Assembly (NCBI RefSeq): GCF_021730395.1
Contig: NC_069361.1
Span: forward strand, 70,503,001 to 70,567,000
Reading direction: 5' to 3'
DNA from: Mercenaria mercenaria
Taxonomy: Eukaryota; Mollusca; Bivalvia; Venerida; Veneridae
DNA: 64,000 bases
How positions within the stretch are numbered: position 1 is the stretch's first letter; each line of letters starts with the position of its first letter. Positions 44,701-56,335 of this stretch are shown piece by piece. Under the pieces are notes generated by a model. That model did not search any database. It worked only from the letters and a program-made list of their open reading frames with translations, and had not been told where the DNA came from. The position numbers and the translations under genes were made by a program.

Positions 44701-46850
44701 TTGTAATTATTTATACAAAAGTAATAAATGTAAAGAGTTTGGTTGAACTATCTGATGATTATGTAAGATACAACTGGAACAAATGAATTTTATCTATTTA
44801 GATTAATTGATTACTGCTGAGAGCAGGAAGGATCAAGCTAAAATATAATTCGGGGTTTGCATCAAGAAAAATACATTAATCGAAGGGTGGTAATGAGGTA
44901 AAACACTAAAAATTCCATTAAATAATTATTCATTTTTTCGGGTTTAGAAACTAATATTTTTACCCCAAGTCAAATTCAAATAACACTACAGCTGGACAGA
45001 TGATGATGAATTAATTTTTTAGAGCTAATGCTGTTGATGCTGGTAGGGTAATTGTAACAAATTAATTCTATGGGGTTCACGTTTTAATTTATGATGAAAT
45101 TGGGGTTTTGATCTAATTACTACTGAAGAATTTAAAAAGCAAGATGGTCATACCTTAGGAAATGAATGACGCATTCAACTGATACACAACAAACTAATCT
45201 TAACCTTTAGAATAAACAGCTGGTGTATTAAAACCCACAACATGTATTTGTTTATTTACAACGACATGACAAAAAGTATTTCACAAGAACATTATCCACT
45301 TTTTATTAGATTACATTTAAAATTTAATGCAGCAATTGAAATTGCATTTCATTTTGTGTTCTTGTTCGTCTTGAAGCTTGCTAATGGTGTTTTTTTATCC
45401 AGATACAGGAATTATACAAGTATATCAAGAATTATTGACGATGTAATAATTATTATTATCAAACAAATAACAAAACCTCTGGAAGCTGCTAAATAGATCA
45501 AATTTAATGTTTATTTGGATGTATTCATTTTAAACTTTGGGAATATAAAAAAGGAAGAGTATTCTTACAGATGGACCTAGCATATTTCATTAACTGCTAA
45601 TATTAAATATTCACAGCAGCTTAATATTCGTGTTTATGCAATTGTTACTGTAGAAAGAAACAGTTGAAATAAATACTATTGGAAATGAAAACTTGTTTTT
45701 GTTTAATAAAAATAAATTTTAAATATATAATGTAAAAAATTATATGGAATATAAAGTTAACTACCAGATGGACAAAAGAAAAATTAGCCCGAGCCTACAA
45801 CAACAATAATTCCACTTTTTTAGATTAAACTTGAACAATACGTGGAAAACTTCCCTTTACTTTTAACAAAAACACTAATTTATCAAATTAGAAAAGCTTG
45901 TTGCAAATAAGAAGGATTAGAACATTACAATTTTCAAAGAAACAAATGTCCAGTCAAGGACTAAATGGGTGGATTTTTAGGAGCTTTGGCTGGTTTGTTT
46001 AGGAAAATCAATTCTTCCAATGCAGCAAAAAATAGCTTCAAATAATATTTTGTTCCACTCCTTGGCATTGGCGCTTTTGTTGGACTGGCCAGTACTGGTG
46101 ATTAGTAAAATATTGGTAATGGATATGTTCAGTAGTAATGTATGAGAATATTGATATCACCATTCTTTACACTAATCAAAAGAAAGCAAGTAGTAGGATT
46201 GGAGTTGTTTAAATTAACACAAAAACAAAAACAAAGACGGTTGGCTTTTTAGGTATGTTGGCTGTAGTCTCGGAATACCTTTGATTACATCTTGTTAAGT
46301 GGGAATGGACTACAGATTTTTGTATTTCTCTACCGGAGACCTTACAGACGAATTCCTATAGTAAAAAATAAATAAAATTTTTAAAACAAACCAATATCTA
46401 ACTATGAAATTGAAATTGGGTAAACAATAAAAATTAAAAATACTTTTCTAGGGGTGTATTTTGTAGAAATAATTTACCAAAAATTTAAAAGATAAAAAAG
46501 GTTGAATGTGGAATTATAAATTTGGACGACTCTGTTGGTCCCTGGAACACATTGGTTTGTTACTTTAATAATTTTACTTCGATCCGTTTGGACTTCCTCC
46601 ACAAAAGAAGTAATTTCGGTATATACCAAATGTAAAATACAACAATGTTCAATATCAAGGACAAAACAAGTATGTTTGCGGATTTATTGTTTCTTTTTTA
46701 TTAAAATGTTACAAGATACGTACCGTTGTATGATTTATTGTATAAAATACTAAAAAATTCATAAATCAAAGAGTAATATGAACCAACTATTATGAATTTT
46801 TTTAATAAAAAAGACATTTATTTAAACTGGAATATTTTAATATAATGGGA
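41750..46850 (+). pseudogene. Polinton virion-gene block remnant (capsid-like words)
   Basis: A-rich on the plus strand, implying plus-strand genes. DWFNAYF and, close by, KLNKLANGNNYGAG (about 44510-44610) resemble the start of Polinton/adintovirus major capsid proteins. KLTTRWTKEKLARAYNNN (about 45750-45805) and GGFLGALAGLF (about 45968-46000) resemble small virion proteins commonly encoded in the same block. These resemblances are from memory and the block is too decayed to assign ends. Confidence 0.4.
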
Positions 46851-46899
46851 ATATTCAATAATATAAATGAAAAAAAGTTAAATTAAATAGAAAAAACAA

Positions 46900-49800
46900 A
46901 TAGAAAGGCAATTAATAAGAAAACCTCCATTGTTTTTATCAAGTTATCCATGTTACCTGATGGTGGAAGTATGTCAATGGAAAACTGTAAATGCTAGTCC
47001 TTGGTTTAGTTTCAGGGTGGTAATATTGTGCAATTTAAACATAAATTGGCATTCTTAATTTTTCTTGTTGATGCAATTAAATATTGATTAAAGGAGAGCT
47101 ATATTACATTAAATAATAAAAGAAAATGTAATTCTTCAAAGTTTTCATGCAAAAAATATACAGAAATACTGAATCTATTTCTTTTAATATGCAAATGAAT
47201 TTAAAATAAATGATGTTATTTATATTAATTCTTTAAACGTTATGAAAAATATTCAGTTACACAATTTATGGTTCTATTAATTTAAGTTTTAATTTAAGAG
47301 TTAATTTAAGAATAAAGCTTCTGTATCAATACATTTTCAAGAATATATCCTTTTATCGTCATAACATGATAAAAGATGTACCAATCTTTTATTTATAACA
47401 TAACTGGATGATTGGTTTTATTTGAACGAATAACTTTAAGGTGTGATTTCTTTGGGTTGAATTAAAAACATGTATCTTTTGTAATTTTTATGAAACTATT
47501 GTTTTTCTTAAACACAAGTTTTTTTAATTCCTATTAAATTTTTTAATGTTGACTTCATTTTCTAATAAATAAGAATACATTTTACTTCATTAATCCGACA
47601 AATTCAACAATGGGAATGCGGCAGCTTCATCTTTAAAATTTTCAATTTACTTTTTTATTATTATTCAAAATAAACTTTTGGGAATTACTATCGTAATCAA
47701 TATTATCAAATAAATCTTTTGTCCTTATAAAATACACTTCATATGCATCCTTTGGTTTTATCTTTCATAACAAATGAATCAGTGTCAGTGAATAATAATT
47801 TAAATTTAATCTCGTACTTTTCTTAATGTAATTATATGAAAATCATACATTTAAATATTTTTGATAAATCTAGAATGCACATTCCAACATAACAAGGTCT
47901 GTTTATAACAAACTTTCTTTTATTCTATGATACCAAAAAGGTTAGAGTTAACAATCGTTTGAAACTTTAACAAATGAAGGTTTGGCTATGTATTTTATAA
48001 AATATTTTTATCATGAGGTAAGTTAATATTAACCCTGTTGCGTAAATTCTCCATCGTCTTACCGAGAATACAGAGTTGTTTCATTAACTTAAAAAGTCCT
48101 TTTCAAAATGGAATTTTTTTGCATTTTGATCTTTTTTGGTATTAAAAAATCAATATACTTTTTTAACCAAGGACTTTCGTCAAAGTTATTATTTTATGTA
48201 TTTTTGTTATTTGAACCCTATGTGTATTTAGTTCAATGATTTTTATAATGAACTGCATAATTTTGTTTTTTCATTAAAGTTGGAACCACTTCTTACATTA
48301 CTTTTTCTATTTTCAAATTCTGTTTAATATTTTTACTATAATCAGAAACCATTGTATCTGGGTATTTTTATTTTTTTCAGAGCTAAAGGATAATTCGTTT
48401 GTGGGTTTTATGTAATTTATTTTGGATATTCAAGATTCACATTCAACAATAAAAGTTAGTTTTACCTTTTGTAATTTATTTCTTGAATTTGTTCTTTTCG
48501 GATATAAATTTAAAGTTTCCAGAGGGCTAAGGTTGACACATAGCCCAACCGTAAAGGTTATTGACGTCGAGGTACATAATGTATTTGCTTTTTCTTTTGA
48601 GTTATAATCCTTTCATTATTTATTGTTTTGCTTTACTGTATCTGTTTGAAATAATAACTTATTACTCCTCTCAGGTCCCTTTTCAATAAATAGATAAATA
48701 TCAATATCAGTTATTAAATCTAACTTAATTCCAGTATTTTATACCATTTGGCATCCCAAGCTAAACCAGGGACTCCTAAAATAATGTCAAGGATCTTATT
48801 TGTAGAGTTCTCTAAACATAGTTTCTACAATTTTCGAAATAATCAGCTACAAGTAATACGTCAGTTTTTAAATATTGATCATGATATTCTCCCATTGTTT
48901 TAATTTTAAATTTATTCCAAACATTTTTAGCTTGTTCATATTCGTTGTCAGATATATGTGTTTCTTTAAAATTTTGAATAAAACTCTTCTTTAGAAGGTA
49001 ATTCTGTTTCTTTGATCTTTTTTAAACGAATCCATGTAAATCATATGGGGATAACCACCTTTTGTTTTTAATAATCATTGTAATCAAATTCTTGAGATAA
49101 GATTTAAATTTCTGGAATTTTTTATAGGTTATCCAATGATTTGGAGACAATAAATTGTGTTTAATGAATCAATAAAAGACAAGTCAGAAAAAATCATAAA
49201 TGCCATATATCTTTTCCTATTGTTAGGAACCCTAACATTAATTTCTTTTTTTTAAAGTCCCTATTGTTGCATAATAAAAATGACCGTCAGAACCTCTTAA
49301 ATTATGAAAAAAAAATAACAGTAATTTTTTGTGGTTAGTTTAAGAAATTAATTTTACATTCTGAGTGAGCACTTTCCTCTGAATTTTCCTGTATCATGAC
49401 AATGGTCTCGAAACTGGTGGACCTGGGGGTCCCCCGGGGGAGGTAGTCCCGGACACTCATTTTCCTTATATTCTTTTTCACATGATATGTCAAAACTTTT
49501 GTTTTTAAATTCACTTTCATCTTTTTTAGACATTCTTAGTTCTTTGTTAAAGTTAACATAAATATTTCTTTACTATATTCCTCTTCCTCAAGCATTTTTT
49601 TCAATAAACTTATAAACTGCATTAGGGACCTCTATAATCTGGGTTGGTTTAGTATATTTATCGTCATAACAACAACACTTTTATAACCGTAACACAATCT
49701 ATTGATTTTGATATGGTTCAGTTACTAATGAAGATTCAGTTGATGGTTAAAGCAGTTAATACTATTTTAGTTTTTGATTCAAAATCAGCATAAATTACAA

Positions 49801-52350
49801 AAGGTTACAAATGCTAAACCTTTATGATAATTTTTAAATTGTACTTTATGTTCCTCTTTTTGGCATTTTTACACCTTGGATACCATTACTAGCTAAACAA
49901 TTTGGAATATGTTCATTTAATTTCTTTCTTGAGGTTAAATTTCTGTTGGACATGTTTTACAAAAATATTTTCTATGTTGTCTTTGGTTTTGTTAGTCATT
50001 AATCTATTACATGTTCTTTTATCCAAAACATAAAGTTGGGACTTCAGTTCTTGAGGGGCTTACAGTCATCGTCAGTTTTTTATCATTTTTTATTCATTTA
50101 TTGTATCATTAGTAATTAGGGTACATGCTCACGTGTTCTTCGTATGATAATTTTGATATGTACAATGGATAAATACTATTTTCTTCATAAACCCCAAATA
50201 TATTAAAATGATATTCATTTAAAATCTTTTCTCATTTTAGGTATTTGAATTATGTAAACAGGAAAATTTATATATTCTGTATAATCAAGATTCGTTTTAT
50301 ATGTTTTTTTATAATTCTGAAACTCTTTCAGAATTTTTTGTTACAGGAAATTTATAAGCTAAATGACACTTCTAAACCATGATTATCATATTCTTTATTA
50401 TTATTTAATCATTTATTGGATGTTGTAATAGGTTTTGGTAATTCTAAATATCTTGAAGCAGCCAATGACTACTACTTATATCTATTTCCATATAATGAGC
50501 ATCAACTGACTCTATTCTCCGCCACTTCTTCTGAATCCCAATTACCAATTCTATTTATTATTTATCAAAAGCTTGATGTAAAGTTTTTTTTTTTTCGTTT
50601 GTGTAATAAATTTCTAAAAGCCTTTGATTGAAAAATAATGTGAATTTATATATTGTATCAGTTTTTATCCATTTTTGCAAAATGGTATTTTTAAAACATC
50701 GTTTATTTTATACCTTTATAAAGTTTTTTAGTTCAGATTTTAAGTATTTCATAAGAGTCGTTTATAGTTAAATATGAATTGATTCTTTGGATCTTGTCTA
50801 TATGTAATTTTAATTTTCAAATCTTCTTATAATATTGTTTTGTAGATCTCTCGATTTCAATCTATATATTATATTTAGAAAAAAAAATCTTCAGGCAAAA
50901 ACAGGATTTAAAAAAATATTAAAAAAATAATTAAAATAAATAAAGTTTTTTAAATTATCTGTGAGAAGAAATAAAATATTAAACTTTATATCTTTTTCCA
51001 TTAACTTTGATTATTCACATTTTTATCGTTTGTCCATTCACAAACACATTTTATTTATCCCAGCATTAATACCAAATTCTTTAGATGCTTTGTAGGTGAT
51101 TCTATTATATTTTTTATTCATTAGTATCACAATTGGTTACAAATAACTTTTTAGATTGGTGTTTCGTTAATTATTTGGTTGGGACAATCACATAACCTTT
51201 CGGACATTTTCTTCTTTCAGTTATAGACAACCACAGGTCATTCAAATAAATTATTTTTTAAACGATAAAGGATCTTAACATTTTGTCAATTTATCAATGA
51301 CGTGGTGTTTATATTCATCGCTAACTATTTGATCAAGTTTTGGATTTAATAACATTTCTTCTTTTTAGATCTTTCTTATATGAATTTTATCTGGATTCAT
51401 TTTTTCTCTAAAGTGCTTGATTATTTTGGTATAATCATTCTCTCTTAAATTTCTATTAACCATATTTATAATATACTTATAGGAAAAAAAATCTTTTAAA
51501 AAAACGCAATCTAATGAAAGTATATGATTGAGAAAATTGTTTATATTATCTATATCTTTTGAATAAGATTTTAAAAGTCTTTTTTTCTAAATTGTTTTCA
51601 TCTGTTAAAAATTTTTTATACTTCTTGAAACATTCTGTCTTAACCATTTCTTTCGTGTTATTTGTGTCAGTTTTCTAAAATAATCTAAACCTCCTTTGTT
51701 TCTGCCGTTCTGTTTATTTTTTGAAGTTCTTTTTAAAACCATATTTCTGGGTCGGTTTTAACATACCAATCCATCATTTGGTTTTTTCCATATGGTTTCT
51801 ATAATATGATCAGTTAGAAAAGATTGTATACTGCCCACTGGGGTTTTATTACACCATTGTCCGTGATGTTGTTTTGTTATAAAACGTTTTTACTGTTAGT
51901 TAAATAACAACGTTCAAGGGACAGGAACACCATCAAACTGTTTAGCAGAAGATATACTATTTTAATTATGACTGTTTAAAGTTGTTACCTGATATAGGAA
52001 ATATTTATTTGGACAGGTTCTTGAGCATGCAAGTTCAAAAAAGGTTTATGATATTATAATTTGTCGAAGCTGGTAAACTTCCGGTTGCATGTGGATCCAT
52101 AACATTTCTGCCATTCTTCGTGAATTGTTCTGGTATTATATTTTAAATTAGGATTATATTCTTTAATATTTTTAAATAATACGTACTTTGTCATGATGCA
52201 ATATTACCTTCAAATGATATTATTTTTCTCATTTATATAAAATACTGCTTAGATAAAATCTTTAATTAAAGTTAATAGTTAATACAATCTTCTTATTTTT
52301 TTCTTTTATAGCCGTAAGTTTAATTTCCTTCATGTGGCATTTCAAGAGGT
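46900..52350 (-). pseudogene. Polinton DNA polymerase B remnant
   Basis: On the minus strand, FTDTDSFVMKDK at about 47757-47795 carries the D-T-D-S motif C of family B polymerases. RDHCHDTGKFRGKC at about 49370-49411 matches the zinc-motif segment found in Polinton-type polymerases. Block size and T-rich plus-strand composition fit one long minus-strand gene. Family members are protein-primed and copy the element DNA. Strongly decayed. Confidence 0.65.
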
Positions 52351-52849
52351 GTTGAATTATTTTTTTCTTTCGCATTTATAATTGTATTGTAAAAATATCC
52401 TGAATAACTTTATATTGGATCTTCTTTATTTACTTTTCCAATCCGTGCTTTTGTTTTTAAGTTGTTTTATTTTTATGATGATGTGATTGTTAAAATAATT
52501 TCTGGTCGTAAAGGTTTTGTCTGTTTGTATTATATGGTAATTACTGATGGAACTGCGCAGAAACTGCCTACAATATCGGAATAGTTGGAACAAGTGCTTA
52601 TGCTGCTGAACAACCAAAGGACACTTGCCTGTAATATATTTATCCAGTACTTACTCTCCCGCAAAATTTATAACTTTTTCCTGTAGGCAGCAAGCTAGTT
52701 TAGTTAACGTGATTTATTTATTGATCTATTGTTTCTATTCCTATTATTAGAAAATAGATTTTTATGCTCATTTATATAATTAAACTTTTTATTTCTAAAT
52801 TAAATTTGTTCAAGATCGCTAAATGGTACCACAACTATTAAATTTTTTT

Positions 52850-53190
52850 CACTATAACCTTTCCATTTTACTTAAAAAGCTTGTTTTTTCTTATAGTCTC
52901 GTCTAATAACTTTTTCTATTCTAAAAACTTCTTGTGTAGTAGGTAAAAGTTCTTGTTCATAAAATGAATTTAAATTTATTTCATCATTTAAATCTTTAAT
53001 AGTGTATGTTCTGGGATTTGTATTATTAATTTTATAAATTTTTAAATATTTCCTTGTCCAGTTTGATGTATATCCTTTTTCAAAATGCCTTTTAAGTTTG
53101 CTTAAGCGGACTCGATCACCAATTTTAAATTTTGCTTTGCTCTTTGGTATCTTTAAATCACCATATAAATTAAAGTAAACAGTACCTTTA
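52850..53190 (-). pseudogene. Polinton integrase, C-terminal part
   Basis: The minus-strand frame reads KFKIGDRVRLSKLKRHFEK, GYTSNWTRKYLKIYKINNTN, PRTYTIKDLNDE and FYEQELLPTTQEVFRIEKVI: the SH3/chromodomain-like tail typical of Polinton integrases. It is separated from the catalytic part by the Helitron-like element at 53192-54764. Confidence 0.85.
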
Positions 53191-53191
53191 T

Positions 53192-54764
53192 TAGCTCACC
53201 TGAGCACAAAGTGCTCAGGGTGAGGTTTTGTGATCGTCACCGTCCGGCGTCCGTCCGTCCGTCCGTCCGTCCGTCTGTCCGTCCGTCCGTCCGTCGTCCG
53301 TCCACCCCTTTCCTTTTTAAAAAACATTTTCCTCCTAAACCAACAGGCCAATTTTGATGAAACTTCACAGGGATGTTCCTTGGATGGCCCCTTTCAAAAT
53401 TGTTCAAAGAAATTTAATTTTCCCTGCAGAACACTGGTTGCCATGGCAACCAAAAGGAAAAACTTTAAAAATCTTTTTCTCAAAAACCAGAAGCCTAGAG
53501 CTTAGATATTTTGGTGTGAAGATTGCCTAGTGGACCTTTTACCAAGTTTGTTCAAATCATGACCCGGGGTCAAAATTGACCCCGCCCCGGGGTCACTTGA
53601 TTTTACATAAGAAAATCTTAAAAAATCTTCTTCTCAAAAACCAGAAGCCTTAGAGCTTAGTATTTGACGTGTAGCATTGCCCAGTGGAACCTCTACTAAA
53701 TTGTTCAAATCATGACCCCGGGTCAAAATTGACCTCGCCCCAGGGGTCACTTGATTTTACATAGGAAAATCTTCAAAAAATTTTCTAAAAAATAAACCAG
53801 AAGGCCCAGAGCTTAGATATTTGCATGTAGCATTGCCTAGTGGACCTCTAAAAATTTGTTCAAATCATGGCCCCTGGGGTCAGAATTGACCCCCCCCCAG
53901 GGGTCACTTGATTTTACATAGGAAAATATTTAAAAAATCTTCTTCTCAAAAACCCGAGCCCTAGAGCTTAGATATTTTACATGTAGCATTGCCTAGTGGA
54001 CCTCTACTAAAGTTATTCAAATTATGACCCGGGGGTCAAAATTGACCCTGCTCTAGGGGTCACTTGACTTTACATAGGAAAATCTTCAAAAGTTTTCTAA
54101 AAATAAACCAGAAAGGGCCCAGAGCTTAGATATTTCACATGTAGCATTACCTAGTGGACCTCTACAAAATTGTTCATACCTTTACCCCCAAGGGGTCACT
54201 TGATTTTACTAGGAAAAACTTCAAAAATTTTCTAAAAATAAACCAGAAGGCTAGAGACAGATATTTGACATGTAGCATTGCCTAGGGACCTCTACAAAAA
54301 TTTTCAAACCTTTTTCCCCCGGGGTCAGAAAAGACTCCGCCCCTAGGGGTCACTTGATTTTACATAGGAAAATTTAAAAAAAATTTAAAAATAAACCAGA
54401 AGGCTAGAGCTTAGATATTTGACATGTAGCATTGCCTATTAACTTTACAAAGTTTTATTCAAATCATGACCCCTGGGGTCAAATTGACCCTGCCCCATGG
54501 GGTTACTTGATTGTACATAGAAAAATCTTCAAAACTTTCTAAAAATAAACCAGAAGAGCTTAGATATTTGACATGTAGCATTGCCTAGTGGACCTCTACA
54601 AAAAGTTTTCAAATCTTGTTTTTAAAGTTACTTAAAGAAAATTTCAACTATATTTTCTCATAATTCTTTTGATTGATTTCTGTTATGATCTTTTGATCTT
54701 GAAGGCTTGTCCTTAAGTGCAATGATAACAGGTGAGCGATATAGGGCCATCATGGCCCTCTTGT
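53192..54764 (+). mobile_element. Helitron-like element E5 inside the Polinton integrase gene
   Basis: The 5' end is AGCTCACCTGAGCACAAAGT with hairpin GAGCAC-AAA-GTGCTC and GGTGAGGTTTTGTGATCG, then a (CCGT)n run (53240-53300). The core is about seven ~150-bp units with AAACCAGAAGCCTAGAGC, CTTAGATATTTGACATGTAG, CATTGCCTAGTGGACCTCTA and GACCCCGGGGTCA words. The 3' end is AGGTGAGCGATATAG, the palindrome GGGCCATCATGGCCC and TCTTGTT. It sits between T residues with no target duplication evident. Same family as E1-E4, reverse orientation to E4. Non-coding. Confidence 0.8.
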
Positions 54765-54769
54765 TTAAG

Positions 54770-55245
54770 TTTTTACTAGCTTCGGTTGGTGTCATTTTTA
54801 TACTAGAATGTTTTGTTTTGTTATATTTATCAACCATATCCTGCAAATTATCTAAATAAGTATAAGTATTATTTGCTGTAAAATATTTCCACATTATTCT
54901 TTTTAAACTTCTATTAAATCTTTCTGTTACTACAGCCTTTCCTTCATTAAATGTATGATACATATTAATTTTATTTTTATTCAAAAATGATTCAAACTTT
55001 TTATTATAAAATTCTTTTCCTTCATCTACCCATAAATTTACTGGTAATCGTCCTTCAGAAATTATTTTTTCAAATGCTTCAGTAACAGATTCTCCAGTTT
55101 TATTCTTTAATGGAATAACCCAAGCATATTTACTAAATATATCAATAACGGTTAACAAGTACTTTACTCCTTTATTATATTTTGAAAAAGCTTGCATGTC
55201 AACTAAATCAGCTGACCAAGTATCATCAATATCATTAACTATCAC
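54770..55245 (-). pseudogene. Polinton integrase, catalytic part (rve family)
   Basis: The minus-strand frame has the retroviral-integrase core: DTWSADLVDMQAFSKYNKG, YLLTVIDIFSKYAWVIPLKN, LWVDEGKEFYNKKFESFL and AVVTERFNRSLKRIMWKYF, giving the D, D, E catalytic set, then KTKHSSIKMTPTEAS. This is the Polinton-type integrase, which joins element ends to the chromosome. The frame overlaps the neighbouring PLA2-like gene by a few codons. Confidence 0.9.
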
Positions 55246-55813
55246 TCTTCGTTTCCCTAAATTTTCTTTTAATTGGTTTGTGTAATTCTTCTGCTAATTC
55301 ATCGCTCCAATTTATTTCGGGGGTATACTCTACCCCTTTTCCGTTTTTTGATTTTTGTCCCAACCCAAGTGTGTATTTCGTTTTAATTATAGGTTTCACA
55401 ACTAAATGTTTTGCAATCTTTTCTCCAAATGTTTTTGATTTAGTTTTATTTAAATTGGAAAGCATTTGCTTATCACATGTACCCTTTTTTACATCGCTGT
55501 CATAGCAAAAATCATGGTCCATACATACTGCATCCAGTTCATTGACAGGGGGTCCATTATCTAGGGGATTTCCTGGCCCACAATAATTATATCCTGGAAG
55601 TGTTAAACCTTTCTTAGGTAATAAAGGTAACATTGCTTTGTGAATATCTAAATTACCTCCTGTACTTTTAACAAACTTTGATTTCATCTTTCCACAAGAT
55701 GAACAGGTAGCTTTTATCATTTTTCTCCCATTTTTTGTTATAACATAATGGGGGTTTATATTATCAGTAAATTTTCTTTCTTTCAAACAATATATTTTAT
55801 TCTGTAAACTCAT
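55235..55813 (-). CDS. Phospholipase A2-like protein with N-terminal zinc ribbon (Polinton gene), 192 aa
   Basis: Open frame of 192 residues. Residues 7-47 have a short zinc-ribbon-like domain (YCLKERKF, VITKNGRKMIKATCSSCGK), like the DUF5679 type found in some virus proteins. Residues 70-125 are PLA2-like: LPGYNYCGPGNP (calcium loop) and DAVCMDHDFCYD with the His100-Asp101 pair. The closest known setting is the PLA2 part of parvovirus VP1 and relatives in adintovirus-like elements, where it helps leave endosomes. It is the first gene from the right terminal repeat and the frame looks whole, in contrast to the interior. Virion role is inferred from the family. Confidence 0.85.
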   Translation of the reverse strand: MSLQNKIYCLKERKFTDNINPHYVITKNGRKMIKATCSSCGKMKSKFVKSTGGNLDIHKAMLPLLPKKGLTLPGYNYCGPGNPLDNGPPVNELDAVCMDHDFCYDSDVKKGTCDKQMLSNLNKTKSKTFGEKIAKHLVVKPIIKTKYTLGLGQKSKNGKGVEYTPEINWSDELAEELHKPIKRKFRETKSDS

Positions 55814-55866
55814 CTATATCAAATGTATTTAAAATTATTTAAAGACTAATAATGTAGTTACTAATT

Positions 55867-56329
55867 CAAAATAAGATCAAATATGTTGTATAAACAACTC
55901 CTCGATATATGTTTATCTTAAAAGGAATGCAATAAATCGTCTGTTTAACTTATAATATTGATTGTAAACACACCGTGTGTCACCAAATTACAAAGCTATA
56001 ATCTATACGTTTAATGGTTTTAAAATTTTTTATGAATTACAGCATAATTCTCAATAAACTGTTTCAACAAAAACTGACACATATGTCGTCTGCGAAACGT
56101 TCTATACTAAGGTCATTAAGTGCAAATGGATTACAGCGTAATTCTCAATCAGTTGTTTCAACAAAAACTGATAAAATTAACATGAACAATAATCACTTCC
56201 TACACAGGGTATTAAGGGTACCAAGTTAGTATTTTAAGTTTAGGGTAAGATTAAAGTCCGCTTATAGAATAGGGTCAAGGGGTCAGGGGGGTCAGATTTT
56301 GAGCCAAAATCGGTAATTCTAATACTACT
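55867..56329 (-). repeat. Right terminal inverted repeat of the Polinton
   Basis: Inverse of 38365-38844, ending GGTAATTCTAATACTACT. The phrase with AATTACAGC/CGTAATTCTCAAT is present twice, as on the left. Confidence 0.9.
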
Positions 56330-56335
56330 AAACTT
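56330..56335 (+). repeat. Right 6-bp target-site duplication of the Polinton
   Basis: AAACTT, matching 38359-38364. Confidence 0.85.

Larger units (their letters stand above)
38365..56329. mobile_element. Polinton/Maverick (adintovirus-like) fossil, 17,965 bp
   Basis: Ends fixed by 6-bp target duplications (AAACTT) and by terminal inverted repeats of about 460-480 bp that start AGTAGTATTAGAATTACCG. Parts seen: minus-strand remnants left (39000-41600), plus-strand virion-type block (about 41750-46850), minus-strand protein-primed-type DNA polymerase B remnant (about 46900-52350), integrase in two parts split by a Helitron-like element, and a PLA2-like gene next to the right repeat. Integrase plus DNA polymerase B plus long inverted ends define the family. 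The interior is heavily broken (by impression, dozens of interruptions), while the right-hand genes are still open. The end repeats differ by a number of substitutions and indels, so it is of moderate age. It lies inside LINE-C. Confidence 0.92.

Noticed and set aside
43045-46753. Short plus-strand frames in the Polinton interior (43045, 43512, 45242, 46535)
   Set aside because: They are fragments of a decayed block with no recognisable domain of their own; listed only as part of the block.
49420-49450. GGGGGTCCCCCGGGGGA island as a regulatory hairpin
   Set aside because: It lies within the polymerase remnant next to the zinc-motif segment; the GC run is short and may be local error or drift.
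53230-53505. 91-codon frame rich in RPSVRPSV
   Set aside because: Translation of the (CCGT)n run and core of element E5.
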